From contig NW_001865090.1 of NCBI RefSeq assembly GCF_000002865.3, positions 42,635 through 106,634 of the forward strand: a stretch of DNA of 64,000 nucleotides, written 5' to 3'. Below the pieces are notes generated by a model, which made no database searches, had not been told where the DNA came from, and saw only the letters and a list, made by a program, of their open reading frames with translations. The position numbers and the translations under genes were made by a program. This DNA is from Monosiga brevicollis MX1 (lineage: Eukaryota > Opisthokonta > Choanoflagellata > Craspedida > Salpingoecidae). The stretch's first letter is position 1. Each line of letters starts with the position of its first letter. Shown here piece after piece: positions 11,501 to 21,332 of the stretch.

Positions 11501-13677
11501 ACTTGGTGGGGGCATCGCGAGCAGCCTTTTCCTGTGGTACAAAAATGTGAGGGAGTCGATAAAACGTTCCTGATACAAACAACGCTTGGGGGGGGGAGGG
11601 GAATTGACAAAGAAGTGGTTGACAAGTGGCCATTCGTTTACAATCACAGACCTTGCATGTGAGTGCGCGGTGACAATGTTTGCCCGTTTTGGGATCAAGT
11701 ACGTAGCAGTGCCGATTCGGATCCAGTTTGGCTGTGACAACACATCAGGAAAAAAGAAATGAGATACATCAACAAAATAAGCATCGTAGGCGAGGCAAGG
11801 ACATGGACGCAGGGGTTCGCCTTGCACGAGTTTGGACGCGTCAACCTACTCTCGCGCGTGTTCTTTGACTTTTCTGTCTTGGGGGTACCAGAGCGTTGGC
11901 CTTTGGCTGATAATTATGGGTAGGCCAAAGGTAGCACGCGACCACTCGGTGAGTTTGCGAAGGATCAGCGGAGCGGAACTAAGAAACTAAAAAAAAAGAA
12001 AAAAAAAAAAAAAGAAGAAGCAAAAATAAAAAGAAGAAGCACGACTCAGACAATCTTACCTTTGGTGGTTTTGGCTGGCTTATCCGACGTGTCCACAAAT
12101 ACACCTAGGGGTAGGCAGGAAACAAGCATGAGTGCGTTGCGTTGCGTGGTGAAGATAGCGTACTTGCGAGGATAATCCAAAGAAAGACGAACTGTCAAAG
12201 TCATTAAAACCGCCCAGGTCGAGCAGCTGATCCAGCTCGGCGTCGGTGATGGCTGCGGCTGCCGAGTTTTCGGTACCAAGGGGATCACTAGTCGGGTTCT
12301 CTGCGGGCAAATCCTGACGGCAGTCACCTGGGCATAGTGCAGAGGCGATATGAGGAGGCTTAGGTTTTGAAACACAACAGGGTTTGCAGCAAGGAAGGGT
12401 AGTCTGGCAAGAGTGTGGCAAAGCAAGCGGACCTAGGGCTTGGTGAGCGGCGAAAGCACGCTCGAGCAGCCGACGGTCACACTTTGGACAGGTGACAAAG
12501 CGAGCTTCCTCTTTGAGGGGGTACTGGCCAAAAAGGTTGCGATCCTCTGGATTGAAGAGGGATGTACCGTGGATGGCCCCGGATCGCGCCGCAGAACCAT
12601 CTATAGATACACAGACAGACAGACGCCCATCCGCAGCACATGGGGGTTGGATATGAATCAATGACGCAAGCCCTGGGATGCCGTCATCGAGAGAAACGTA
12701 CTTTGATGCCCAGAGCCATTATTCAAATCAGGTGCGCCGACAGCAAAGTTGGTGGTGCCGTGGGAAAGCGCGGAATCGAGACCGAGCTTGGCACCATCAG
12801 CTGTGATGGTATCGCGTAAATGCGGAGGCAATTGCTGCATCAAAGCTTCCTTGCCTAGTCAAGGTCAAACATATTTTTTGATAAGATGCACAGGTTGAGC
12901 TTGGGGTTAAAGAGAAATTGTGGGGGCCATGGCCGAAGCTGGCCGAAGCTGGCTGAAGCTACCACTCACGTGTCTGCAGGTCAGCAATGGCCTGAGAATT
13001 TTGGGCCTAAACAACAGGAAGGCGGCAAGACAAAGGAGGACAATGAGATTATCTGCTGTTGGTCCAGGGGTTGAAGCTCAACGGCCGCGTCGTTTCGACA
13101 CAGGGCAGAGCACGGGGGGTGGGGGCGACTAGCACGTACGAAGGTGGGCGGCGGTGACTGTTTTCTTCGACCCAAGCGACGCCCGTTTCCACGTCCTGAT
13201 TGCAAAGGTTTTTTTTGTGAGCGAGAAAAACGACTTCAAAGGCCAGGATGTTTTGAGGACATTACTGCTTTTGGACGAGAAGCAACCCACCTTTGCTTTG
13301 CTTCGCAGTGGGCAGCAGGGGCGGGGTTTCTACTGGGCAGAGGGGGAGGGGAGGAAGGAAGAGTGGATGAGGGATGAGGGATGAGGGCATTGGCAACCGA
13401 TAACTGCTATGGGTGAGGAGAGCTGGCCACACCGATGGGATCGGGCTTAAAGTCCAAGTTGACATCGTCGTCGTGGCCCATGACGCTCGCCAGCTCGGGC
13501 AGCAGGCTATTGATGTCATCATCACCAAGCAAGCCTCCCGGATCATCAAGCTGCGCGTGCATTACATGGTAACATTGCGAAATGAGTCAGCCAGGGCGAG
13601 CGTGAGGCGAGACACTGGCTATGAGGAGCACTCACGGCATCAGTGTCGAGCAAGGACATGTCCAATGGATCAGCCAT
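8557..13677 (-). CDS. Ataxin-7/Sgf73-like subunit of the SAGA complex, multi-exon
   Basis: Likely the SAGA subunit that tethers the deubiquitinase module (known for ataxin-7 and Sgf73). The gene starts at 13677 with MADPLDMSLLDTDAV and continues with an acidic exon at 13550 and an exon at about 12855-12706. An exon near 12590-12430 carries a CPKC...AFAAH zinc-finger-like segment, resembling the ataxin-7 N-terminal finger. A short exon at about 11731-11654 encodes LDPNRHCYVLDPKTGKHC followed by HRALTCK, a good match to the SCA7 domain. The rest, down to the TAG at 8557-8559, is long Ala/Ser/Thr/Pro-rich sequence with basic patches and an acidic C-terminus. The His expected just after the last SCA7 cysteine is not seen with the splice I chose (phase 0 into an exon starting EKAARD). 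A long open frame on the opposite strand is a shadow. Confidence 0.8.
11990..12014. repeat. A-rich tract in an ataxin-7-like intron
   Basis: Near-pure adenine run on the + strand, so a T-rich polypyrimidine stretch on the coding strand of the host gene. Intronic. Confidence 0.7.
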
Positions 13678-14288
13678 ATTGCCTGTCCTTGAGTAAAGGT
13701 ACGATAAGGCAACGGAAGCAAGTCACAGCACTAGTTGGGGGCGTTGGAGAGAAACGTCAAGCCGCCACCGCTCTTCAGCTGGATTTTGGCCTGATAATTC
13801 AGGAGGAGATTATGGCAGCCATTCTGTAGGCACGTCCATCGACCAAGCACACAGCCAACAAAGAGCTTTTTTTTTGCGGTTGAGGGGCGCAAAAAGGGTG
13901 GAAAGGAGAGTGCAAATTCTGCTGCACAATCAGTACGTTGGGTCGCCTGGAACGGTGACCGACTAAACTACAAGTTGCGTTACAGCGGAAGGATGGCGTA
14001 GTCTAAGGAGTATTTCAATCAGGTTGGGGTAAGCAGGAGAATGGGGCGTTGTCGTGATGTGGCGGCCTTTGGAGCAGAGAGGGGGGTGAGGGGTGGGAAT
14101 GGGCTGGATGCCGCCGGTGGTGCGCGCGCGCGAGCGTGTGTGTGGCTGGACGAGCAAAAAGGTATGACAGGCTGAAGAATTCGCTGCATTATTGAGAGCA
14201 GGAGCGGCACAGACCTTGGGAGGGCTGCACAAATAACCCGCTTAAGAGGCTGCTTGCTCAATACGTAGCGCGCAGTGTATTGGTTGCA
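13678..14288. other. Upstream region of the ataxin-7-like gene
   Basis: No supported gene. It includes an A/T homopolymer (13869-13876) and alternating CG/GT sequence near 14120-14140. It is probably the promoter side of the minus-strand ataxin-7-like gene plus the 3' side of the next minus-strand candidate. Confidence 0.5.
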
Positions 14289-14537
14289 TCAACCAGAAGC
14301 AGAATCCTTGTCGGGCAGGCCAACCCGCGATGCCGTTTTGCAAGCTAGGCGCTGACAATCGCGCAAGTCACACTCCACGGAACGGCAGGATCCGATCCGA
14401 TCGTCCTCAAACCGAGGCCTGCATTTGAGAATCACGGAACCAAGATCAATGTACATGCGTCCCCAAAAAAAAGGCACAGATAGCACTTGGGATATGAAGA
14501 GAAAGCTCAAGGCCACCGCGAACGAGAACCGAGCCAT
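14289..14537 (-). CDS. Possible small secreted Cys-containing protein
   Basis: An 82-codon open frame starting at 14537. The first 20 residues look like a signal peptide: basic start, then a hydrophobic core ending in QVLS. The remainder is about 60 residues with five cysteines, hydrophilic and mixed in charge. I do not recognise a family. An in-frame ATG lies further upstream at 14603. No introns are needed, but the frame could also be one exon of a longer gene. It could equally be chance, so this is a candidate only. Confidence 0.35.
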   Translation of the reverse strand: MARFSFAVALSFLFISQVLSVPFFWGRMYIDLGSVILKCRPRFEDDRIGSCRSVECDLRDCQRLACKTASRVGLPDKDSASG

Positions 14538-15013
14538 GCGGCACGGGACAGCAGCGACGGACGAGAGGTCACGAGCGACGAGAGCAACAGGTGCCGCTGC
14601 CAAGGTTCAACGATTTTTTTTTTTTTCTTTCAGAGAGAGAGGTAGAGGTGTGAAGCGTAGTGTGATCAAACTTACACTTGGAATAAAATGCTGACGTCGA
14701 GAACAGCAGTTGTACGATGACTTGGATAACGGTGTTATCTAAGAGGGAGTTGTTTACTTTAGAGGCAGCCGGTGTCGGATTTTTTTTTCTGTGTGTGTGT
14801 GTGTGTGTGTGTGCGCGGGGTGACCCGAGCTGGGGCTGCGCTGGCCACTTGTGCACTTGCGTGTTTGGGTGCTGGGTGGGGAGGGGAATGGCAGTTGGCA
14901 GAGTGCGCGTTGGGTATACGGGTGATGGGGTTTCAGGGTGTGTGGCTGTATGTGGGGTTGCAGAGTTGATCGATGCTTGGTCCTGGGAATTGTGTGTAGG
15001 AGAACGAGGAGAC
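14538..15013. other. Intergenic with a (TG)n tract at 14790-14813
   Basis: Divergent spacer between the small minus-strand candidate and SMIM20. It contains a poly-T run (14614-14626) and a TG repeat. No coding exon was seen. Confidence 0.6.
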
Positions 15014-15440
15014 ATGTCGCGAAACGCGTTTGTGGTCTTTGTCGTGGCGGGCGGCACGCTGGCCGCCCTGTATCCGATTGTTTTTGCGCCCATGCTCAAC
15101 CGTGGTGCTAGCTACGGTATGTCTACCCATATGAACTGCTTTGTTGCCATGTGCACCCCTGTGTTCCGTGTGTTTGCATCTGGCCTGGGTGTCGGAGCCG
15201 TTGCGCCCGGTCTTCTGACTCCTTTGCCATCGACATGCGCGTCCCAATCAGCACAACGCCAGGAAGAGTTTTTGCGCCAACAAGGCCTCAGCAAGCAGGA
15301 AATTCAACCCACAGGTACGTTTTGCTGTGCGCGGGAAAATTGCCAGCGCTGCGGCCCAGGGCGAGGTGCTAAGCCGGTTCCCTTGAACTCCAGGTTTGCC
15401 CGTGTGGTCTGATCCCTTTCAGAGCAAATCCAAGAACTGA
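15014..15440 (+). CDS. SMIM20: MITRAC7/SMIM20-like cytochrome c oxidase assembly protein, three exons
   Basis: A 70-residue inner-membrane protein. The animal homologue stabilises newly made COX1 in the MITRAC assembly intermediate. Exons are 15014-15116, 15252-15314 and 15394-15440; both introns are phase 1 with GT-AG ends and the summed length is exactly 71 codons. The product begins MSRN, has one hydrophobic segment (residues about 6-28) and then YPIVFAPML, matching the YPI.F.P motif of the human protein. It ends with the hallmark GLPVWSDPF and a short basic tail. No single exon makes an obvious ORF, so simple ORF searches miss it. Family assignment is strong because N-terminus, helix and C-terminal motif occur in the right order at the right length. 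Confidence 0.9.
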
Positions 15441-15945
15441 GCAGCATCAACAATCTATCCGCACTCTGCTGCACATTCCTTGCTGCTGCTGCTGCTGCTG
15501 TATTGTCTTCTCGCCTCTTGTCTGTTGGATGCTTTCGCGGCTGTGCCGCCCAAGGTCCCAGCAGTTTCAACTCAATTGCGCTTCCAAATCCAATCTCGTC
15601 GCTTTGTCTCTTGTTTTTTTTTTGGTTCTCCCTTTGCAAGCGACGTGTCAACTAGCCCCACACTCATACCTACTCCCTCCACTGCCCTCCGGTTCTCGAG
15701 CCGTCTTCTGACAGAGAGAAAGAGACAAGCGACCGACCGAAGGTTGGGGGAGGGGGGTAAACCCAGACTGCTCAAGTGGTCGTGACCCACGAGGCTAAAA
15801 CAGACCGACAGACGAGAGACAGAGAGAGCTTGAGAGAGAAAGAGAGAGAGAGAGAGATGAGAGAGAAAGAGCTCAAAAGCTTGAGAGAGCGAAAACTGAA
15901 ACAGTGTTTGTAATTTTTAATTTTTTTTTTGTTTCGAGTGTTGAT

Positions 15946-16003
<58 letters not shown>

Positions 16004-16305
16004 GACAGACAGACACACAGAGGGTCCACCACGCACACGGGGTGTGTGTGCGTCTGTCTCGTCTGGCGAGGGCTGGAGGGGGGGAAAAGCATCTGGGGTG
16101 TGGCGAGGCAGGGTGGCTTTGGTGTGGTAGGGGCTTGGCATTTTGATGCTGGTTCGGAGAGTCGTTCTCGGCCGAAGGCTTGGTGTTGATTGGTTGTGAG
16201 ATCGTGGCGGGGAGGATCGGGTGCGCTGTTTCCGGGCTTTGGCAGCCAGGTGCCGTTTGCTGAGACCGTGGAGCTTGTGGAAGATATGAAAAGGCAACAT
16301 TCGCA
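15441..16305. repeat. Simple-sequence-rich intergenic region
   Basis: It contains a (TGC)n stretch at 15482-15500, GA-rich runs at about 15822-15860, a long (AC)n tract at about 15947-16000 with GACA units after it, and a poly-T run near 15920. No coding exon was supported. It lies between SMIM20 and the protrudin-like gene and presumably includes the promoter of the latter. Confidence 0.8.
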
Positions 16306-18793
16306 ATGAGCCTGACCACGAAGAACCTGGAGCGGCTGCGCCAGCAGCTAGCGGAACAAGATGCGGCGGCAGCTGAAGCGGCAGCCGTGGATGACCATGG
16401 CAAGCGCAGCAGTCATGCCGCTGGTAGTACTAGCGCTCCTCCACCGCTCGAGGCCAAGCTGGCAGAGTGGAGCCAGGTGACCGTCGAAGCTCCCACCCCA
16501 ACCAAGGTGAGGCTGCTTTCTTCCCTCCCGCCCTTGGTTTGGATTCGTCAGTCGGCGGTTTTCATGATCTCACTCAACTCGTCGTTTCGACTCGCCTTGC
16601 CCCCTCGCCTGCTTTTGGCTTGCATCTGCAGCGAACTGTGGACCTCTCTCGCTGGATGAAGGCTCGCGATGTCTTTCTTACCGTTTGGGCGCCTTTTGAC
16701 ATTTGCTGGCAACACTACGAAAAATTGGCCCGGTATGCTGTGCCGGACGGCGACTGGATATCTGAGAGCGAGTTGGCGCCGCGTCACGGTTTCTGCTCGC
16801 GCTCACCCACCCCATGACCGCCCGATAGCTGGCAAAATCCCAAACTGTCGTTTGTCGCCACTGTAGTCGTCGTTTTCTTTGCCTTTCTGCCACGTGCGTA
16901 CCGCGCGTCGCCATGCATGGGGTCGCATGGGTCACTGCCACTCCCCTCGTCGCATCTCTGACCGCTCGATTTCCGCGCCGTGGTACACCACCAACTTGCC
17001 ACGATCCTTCCTCTTCTCCTCAAAGGCTTGGTGCCTTTGGTCCTGTGGCTCGTCCTGGTCCTGGTCTCATACTACTGCTGGATGCTCAACTCGCGGAGCC
17101 CCGGCGCGCTCCTATCCAAAGCCTACTGTCGCGGTGCGCGCCCACCCAAGGATGCGTTGTGCTTTGTGAAGGTCATGCGGTTCACCCTTTGTGCATCACC
17201 TGCTCACTCTGCTACAAGCTCATACTCGTTCTTTTCTGCACCTTGTCTCCGCCCCAATTTGTGGCTTGCAGCGCTGGATGCGTTTGCCATCATGCGCAAA
17301 AAGGTCAAGGAGGTGCGTCGAGCGCATGGGGATGAACGAGGCCGAGTGTTGCACCCCTGCCTCGCCGGCCGCCTTTGTGCATATGACTCATGCTCATGCC
17401 CCCTTTTGCCGTCTGCAGGAAGACGTGGACGCTCAGCTCAAAGCCTTTCACTTTGTGTGCGTGCAGCGTTGTGACCGAGTTATCGTGCACCTTCTTGACT
17501 GTCCGCCATGACCTCTCACCATTCTTTTCCGGATTGATTTGACAGACTACTCAAGCTGCAGGAGACGGGCGAAGTGCTGATTGATCGCTTATATCGCGTC
17601 CAATTATTGCTGTCCTGGCGAAGCCCTGAGCATTCTCGTCGGTTCGTCCTTTGGTCAAATGGTTCACGCCCGACCACTGCTGCTGCTTTGTTCCTCAATC
17701 TTCTGCCAATCTGCCCAATTTTAGCTTTTTGCTTGGGTGTCTGGCTTGGGCGATAATGGCCGCCTCGTTCACGGGCTGGTTGCTGCGCGTTTACGTTGCC
17801 TTGCTTCTTACAACCTGGGGCACGCCCTTTGGGCAGCGTCTCCTATTGGCCACCTTCTTCCGTCTGCCCACCCGCGAGCAGCAGACTGCTGCTTCCAAGA
17901 CCAGCTACCGGTTTGTTTCAAGCCTTTGAGGCTGTTCGGCCCTGCCAACGTTTGATGCGCAATACAGCAATGTTGTAAAATTGCCGATCCACGCTACAAT
18001 TTCACCACCTCATCGTGCGTGTGCGTGTGTGCGTGTGCCAGCATTGGGGATCTTCAGCCGACGCTCAAGACGCTTGCCGATGACTACCAGAGCAAGAAGA
18101 AGACAGAACAGGAGTGGCTGGTCGTTGATGGCGACGATTTGGAAGAGACGGGGCGAGAGTCACAGCCAGACGAGTCTGTCGATGATGCTTCGTACGTTGT
18201 CCTCTCCTCTGGCACGAGTGACTTACAAACGTGGCATACTCACGCTCGCGTTGCAATGGTGACTTCCCCCTTCCCCGTGTTGCCGCATTGCAGCGAGACC
18301 AGCTTACGTCGACGAAGTGGGGGTGCAGGCAGCTGTCCTGATTGCGGCAGCGCCTATACCTGGCTCCGTCAGCGAGTGCGTGACACTTTGCTCTAGCCTC
18401 AGACGGCACCTGAATGCTTTCTCTCTGCTTCCCGTACATCTTTGCAATAGGCATCACCTGTGCGAGGTGGGGCTCATGAATTATTTATTTTGTAGGTCTA
18501 CTGTCGATCCTGCGGCGAACGACGTTGTGCCCGTTGCTGCCAATTCAAGGTCCCGCGTCGTGCGTTGGGTGCAACGGGTACGCCACCTGCACGTTTGGCG
18601 ATGTGTTTTGAAGCTGGCCGGCTTTCTCTCACCCTGCGCGACTTGCTGCAACATGCCACCAGCCCCTGCGGCGCAACGAGAGACCGTACGGGTGTGTGCC
18701 AATTGCTACGCCTCGCTGGCCGAGCAGGTGCAAAACATGGTCCCCGAAGGTTCTGGTGAGGGTGCTGCGCTGTCAGCGGCAGCTGCGCCGTGA
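16306..18793 (+). CDS. ZFYVE27: Protrudin (ZFYVE27)-like FYVE-domain membrane protein, multi-exon
   Basis: Protrudin is an ER protein that makes contacts with endosomes through a C-terminal FYVE finger. The N-terminus (16306-16506) is an Ala/Gln-rich hydrophilic stretch. Exons at about 16632-16732 and 16830-16895 give hydrophobic segments, and another at about 16990-17100 gives a long hairpin-like hydrophobic region, as in reticulon-homology proteins. The FYVE region includes CPDCGSAYTWLRQR (about 18339-18380), then CRSCGERRCARCCQFKVPRR after an intron ending near 18497. Removing a further intron (about 18578-18654) joins GAT to APAAQRETVRVCANCY. That junction matches protrudin's own sequence, which supports orthology and not just a generic FYVE protein. 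The stop is at 18791-18793. Confidence 0.85.
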
Positions 18794-19106
18794 GTTTCCA
18801 GTATGAAGATGATGTTTTAGCTTTACAACTTTAATCAAATCGATTTCTTTTTTGTAAGCACATGCTACCTGCCTTGGACAGGCTGAGGAAAAGAATCACT
18901 TTGTGATCACATGGGGCGAGCTGGGGGAATGGAAAGATGAAACACAAAAGGCACGAACACAAGTCTCGCCGCACAGCGAGGCCTTCCTAGTGACAAAGAC
19001 GCCGATCAAGACCTGCACGCTTACAAAGCGCATGCGCAGCGAGTGGGGCACTCGAGCCCATTAGATTGCAGCTGAATCAGGTATCGGGGGACACAATGAT
19101 CACTGC
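18794..19106. other. Convergent intergenic region
   Basis: 3' ends of the protrudin-like gene (+) and the glyoxalase II-like gene (-) face each other. No other feature was recognised. Confidence 0.7.
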
Positions 19107-20212
19107 TTAAGCTGTCTGCATCTTGGGGTGCAGACCAAGCTCCAGCATCTTGGCTTGGAGTGAGTCTAGGACATCAATGGGGTTGTCGTGCTTGCTGCCC
19201 TCAAGTTGGGCGTACTGGCGCACGGTCTTCTCACGCAGGCGCATGAAGGGGTTAGTCTTGCGCTCGAGACCCAGGGTGGAAGGAACGTTGGGGACCTTGC
19301 TCTTCTGGTTGTCCTTGGCCTCGGCCAAGCGCATCTCAATGTCCTCGTTCTCGGGCTCAACGCCGACGGCAAAGCGCAGGTTTTCAACAACCGAGTCGTA
19401 GCCGGGGTAGACTTCAACGTCATCGTCCAGCGAGCCAAGAATGTCGTTCAAGACGCGGAAGAGATCCTTGGCGGTGCCAGACATGCCCTTGGGCACTGAC
19501 TTCTTCGAGGGAACGTCGGCAATCTTGCCCTCAATGGCATGAACGTTGATGGCGCCAGCACCACCACACAAAAGAGTGCCACCGGTGAAAACGGCCTTTT
19601 CGCCCGAGGAAGGGTCTTGAACCTCAAAGATGAGGGAGCCCTCAGTGAAGGAGTGGGCATCCTTGACAATGACGTCAAGGTTGCCAACCTTGATGTGCTG
19701 GCCGTGCTTGGCCTCCTTGTCCATGGCACGCGTGTTGTCGCCACGGCTGCCGTAGATTACGGCGTCAGGGAACTGTGTTTGTTCGGAGGGACGCAGCAGG
19801 CAGGGAAACAGGTAAGCTCAAGCTCAAGTCGAAGCAATGTCCCCGCAAGCAAAACCGTAGTTCTCTCAACACACACAACAACGGGGTCGGAACTTACCAG
19901 GCGCTTGACCTCTTCATTGTCACGGGTATGGTCCCATTTGTTGTCAGTGGAGAGGACGGCCACGATCTTGGCGTCCAGGCGGCGGGCGGCCTTTTCAAGC
20001 TGAGCATTCACAAAAAGCAGGACATTTTTAAATGGACAGTGAGTGGGTTTGTCGTTGTCGTGCTGGGCAGCGCGCACGAGAGCGTTGACACGACTCGAGC
20101 AACGCACCTTGTTGACATCAGCGGCATCGATCACGGCAGCAGTGTTGGACGACTCATCAACCAACAGGTACATGAGCGAGTTGCGGAGAACGGGGAGAAC
20201 CTCGATATGCAT
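19107..20212 (-). CDS. Glyoxalase II-like (HAGH family) protein lacking most metal ligands; probable pseudoenzyme
   Basis: Full-length HAGH-like fold: N-terminus MHIEVLPVLRNSLMYLLVDE, middle VENLRFAVGVEPEN, and the C-terminal VPSTLGLERKTNPFMRLREK, all family landmarks. Three exons are seen, at about 20212-20110, 20000-19904 and 19775-19107. The metal-binding sites are altered. The THHHWDH motif reads TDNKWDH, so two His are lost while Asp and His remain. The bridging Asp of FTGDTL is Gly (FTGGTL), and the His of Y-x-GHE is Tyr (YPGYDS). The His of the CHTSGH segment seems kept (DAHS). With four of seven ligands gone, thioester hydrolysis is unlikely; a binding or regulatory role is inferred. 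The frame is intact and conserved elsewhere, which argues against a decayed pseudogene. Confidence 0.85.
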
Positions 20213-21332
20213 GATGACGGTCTTGGGGTTGTGGAAAAAGAAAACTTCTTGGAGCACAAGGGCAAAGTAGTTCAGTAGAGTCTTGTTGGCGCAAGCTGGT
20301 AGTAGGTCTAGTTCAAGTTTCAATGATGTGTGAATCACTGTCTGAGAAAATGCCACATCTGGCCGAGGGGCTCACACATATAGTGGCTGCATGGCCGACT
20401 GGCCCTGAAAGGGTGGCTGCGGGCTGCACGCATCTGCTTGATGATGCTGGCGATTGCCCGTGCAATTGACAAAGTCAGTGGAGAATGACGTGGAAAGCTA
20501 CAGGTCGCGGTAGTAGAAGGCAGGCGAGGCTCCAAGGGGCTAAGTGTGTTGTGGCGGACATTAAGACAAGGGGAAAGCGATGGAAGACGCCGCGTGCATG
20601 GTCTTATGCAAAGCCCCAGGCCGAAGAAGAACGTTAGGAAAAGATGCGCTTGTCGCGCGTCACAATGCCCATAAGCACTCAGTCGCAATCCAAGGTGTGT
20701 GGGTGTGGTGATGGCCCAAGCCATGCATTGACAACAAGCGCCCACAACCATACTCCCCTTGATACTCCATGCGCCACTACCCCTTTTGCTGGTGCGCTGC
20801 TTCCCCTCCCTAGTATCCTCCCCGAGGGCTCCAACCCACGCCCATCACACGTTTTGATCAGCCTTACACATGCCGTACCGTGCTGACAATTCCATGCTGA
20901 CAATTCAGAAGAAGAGAAGAAGAAGATGAAGATGAAGAAGAAGAAGATAAAGATCAAGATGAAGATGAAGAGGGAGAAAAAAGAAGAAGAGGGAGAAGAA
21001 GAAGAAGGGGGAGAAGCAGTTGAAGCAGAAGCAGCATCAGAAGCAGAAGCAGCATCAGAAGCAGAAGCAGCATCAGAAGCAGAAGCAGAAGAAGTTGAAG
21101 CAGAGTAAGGGAAGAAGATCTGCAAGGAAGCGCAGGTCAAGAATGAACAGATCTAAAGAAGATGTAGAAGATAGGGGAGAAAAAGAAGTGAATGACCATA
21201 GTCAAAAGGCTTACAAAGCAAAACTAGCTGGAGAACATGGCGAAGAATAGGAGGAAGTTGAAGACAGTTACTCAAGATTCAATGTCAGATAAAACGCGCG
21301 CGCTGGCAAATCATCAACAAACGACAAGAACG
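20213..21332. repeat. Intergenic with purine-rich AAG/GAAG tract and 18-bp tandem repeat (20909-21110)
   Basis: Divergent spacer. From about 20909 the + strand is nearly all purine (GAAGAAGAT-type units), followed by tandem 18-base units built on gcagaagcagcatcagaa at about 21015-21085. Frames across this are open only because of the repeats. The 3' part may hold the 5' UTR of the glycosidase-like gene. The 20340-20880 stretch shows no supported exon. Confidence 0.75.

Noticed and set aside
20926-21108. Open frame of Lys/Glu then Ala/Ser/Glu repeats
   Set aside because: It exists only because of the purine-rich tandem repeat; no splice context or homology.
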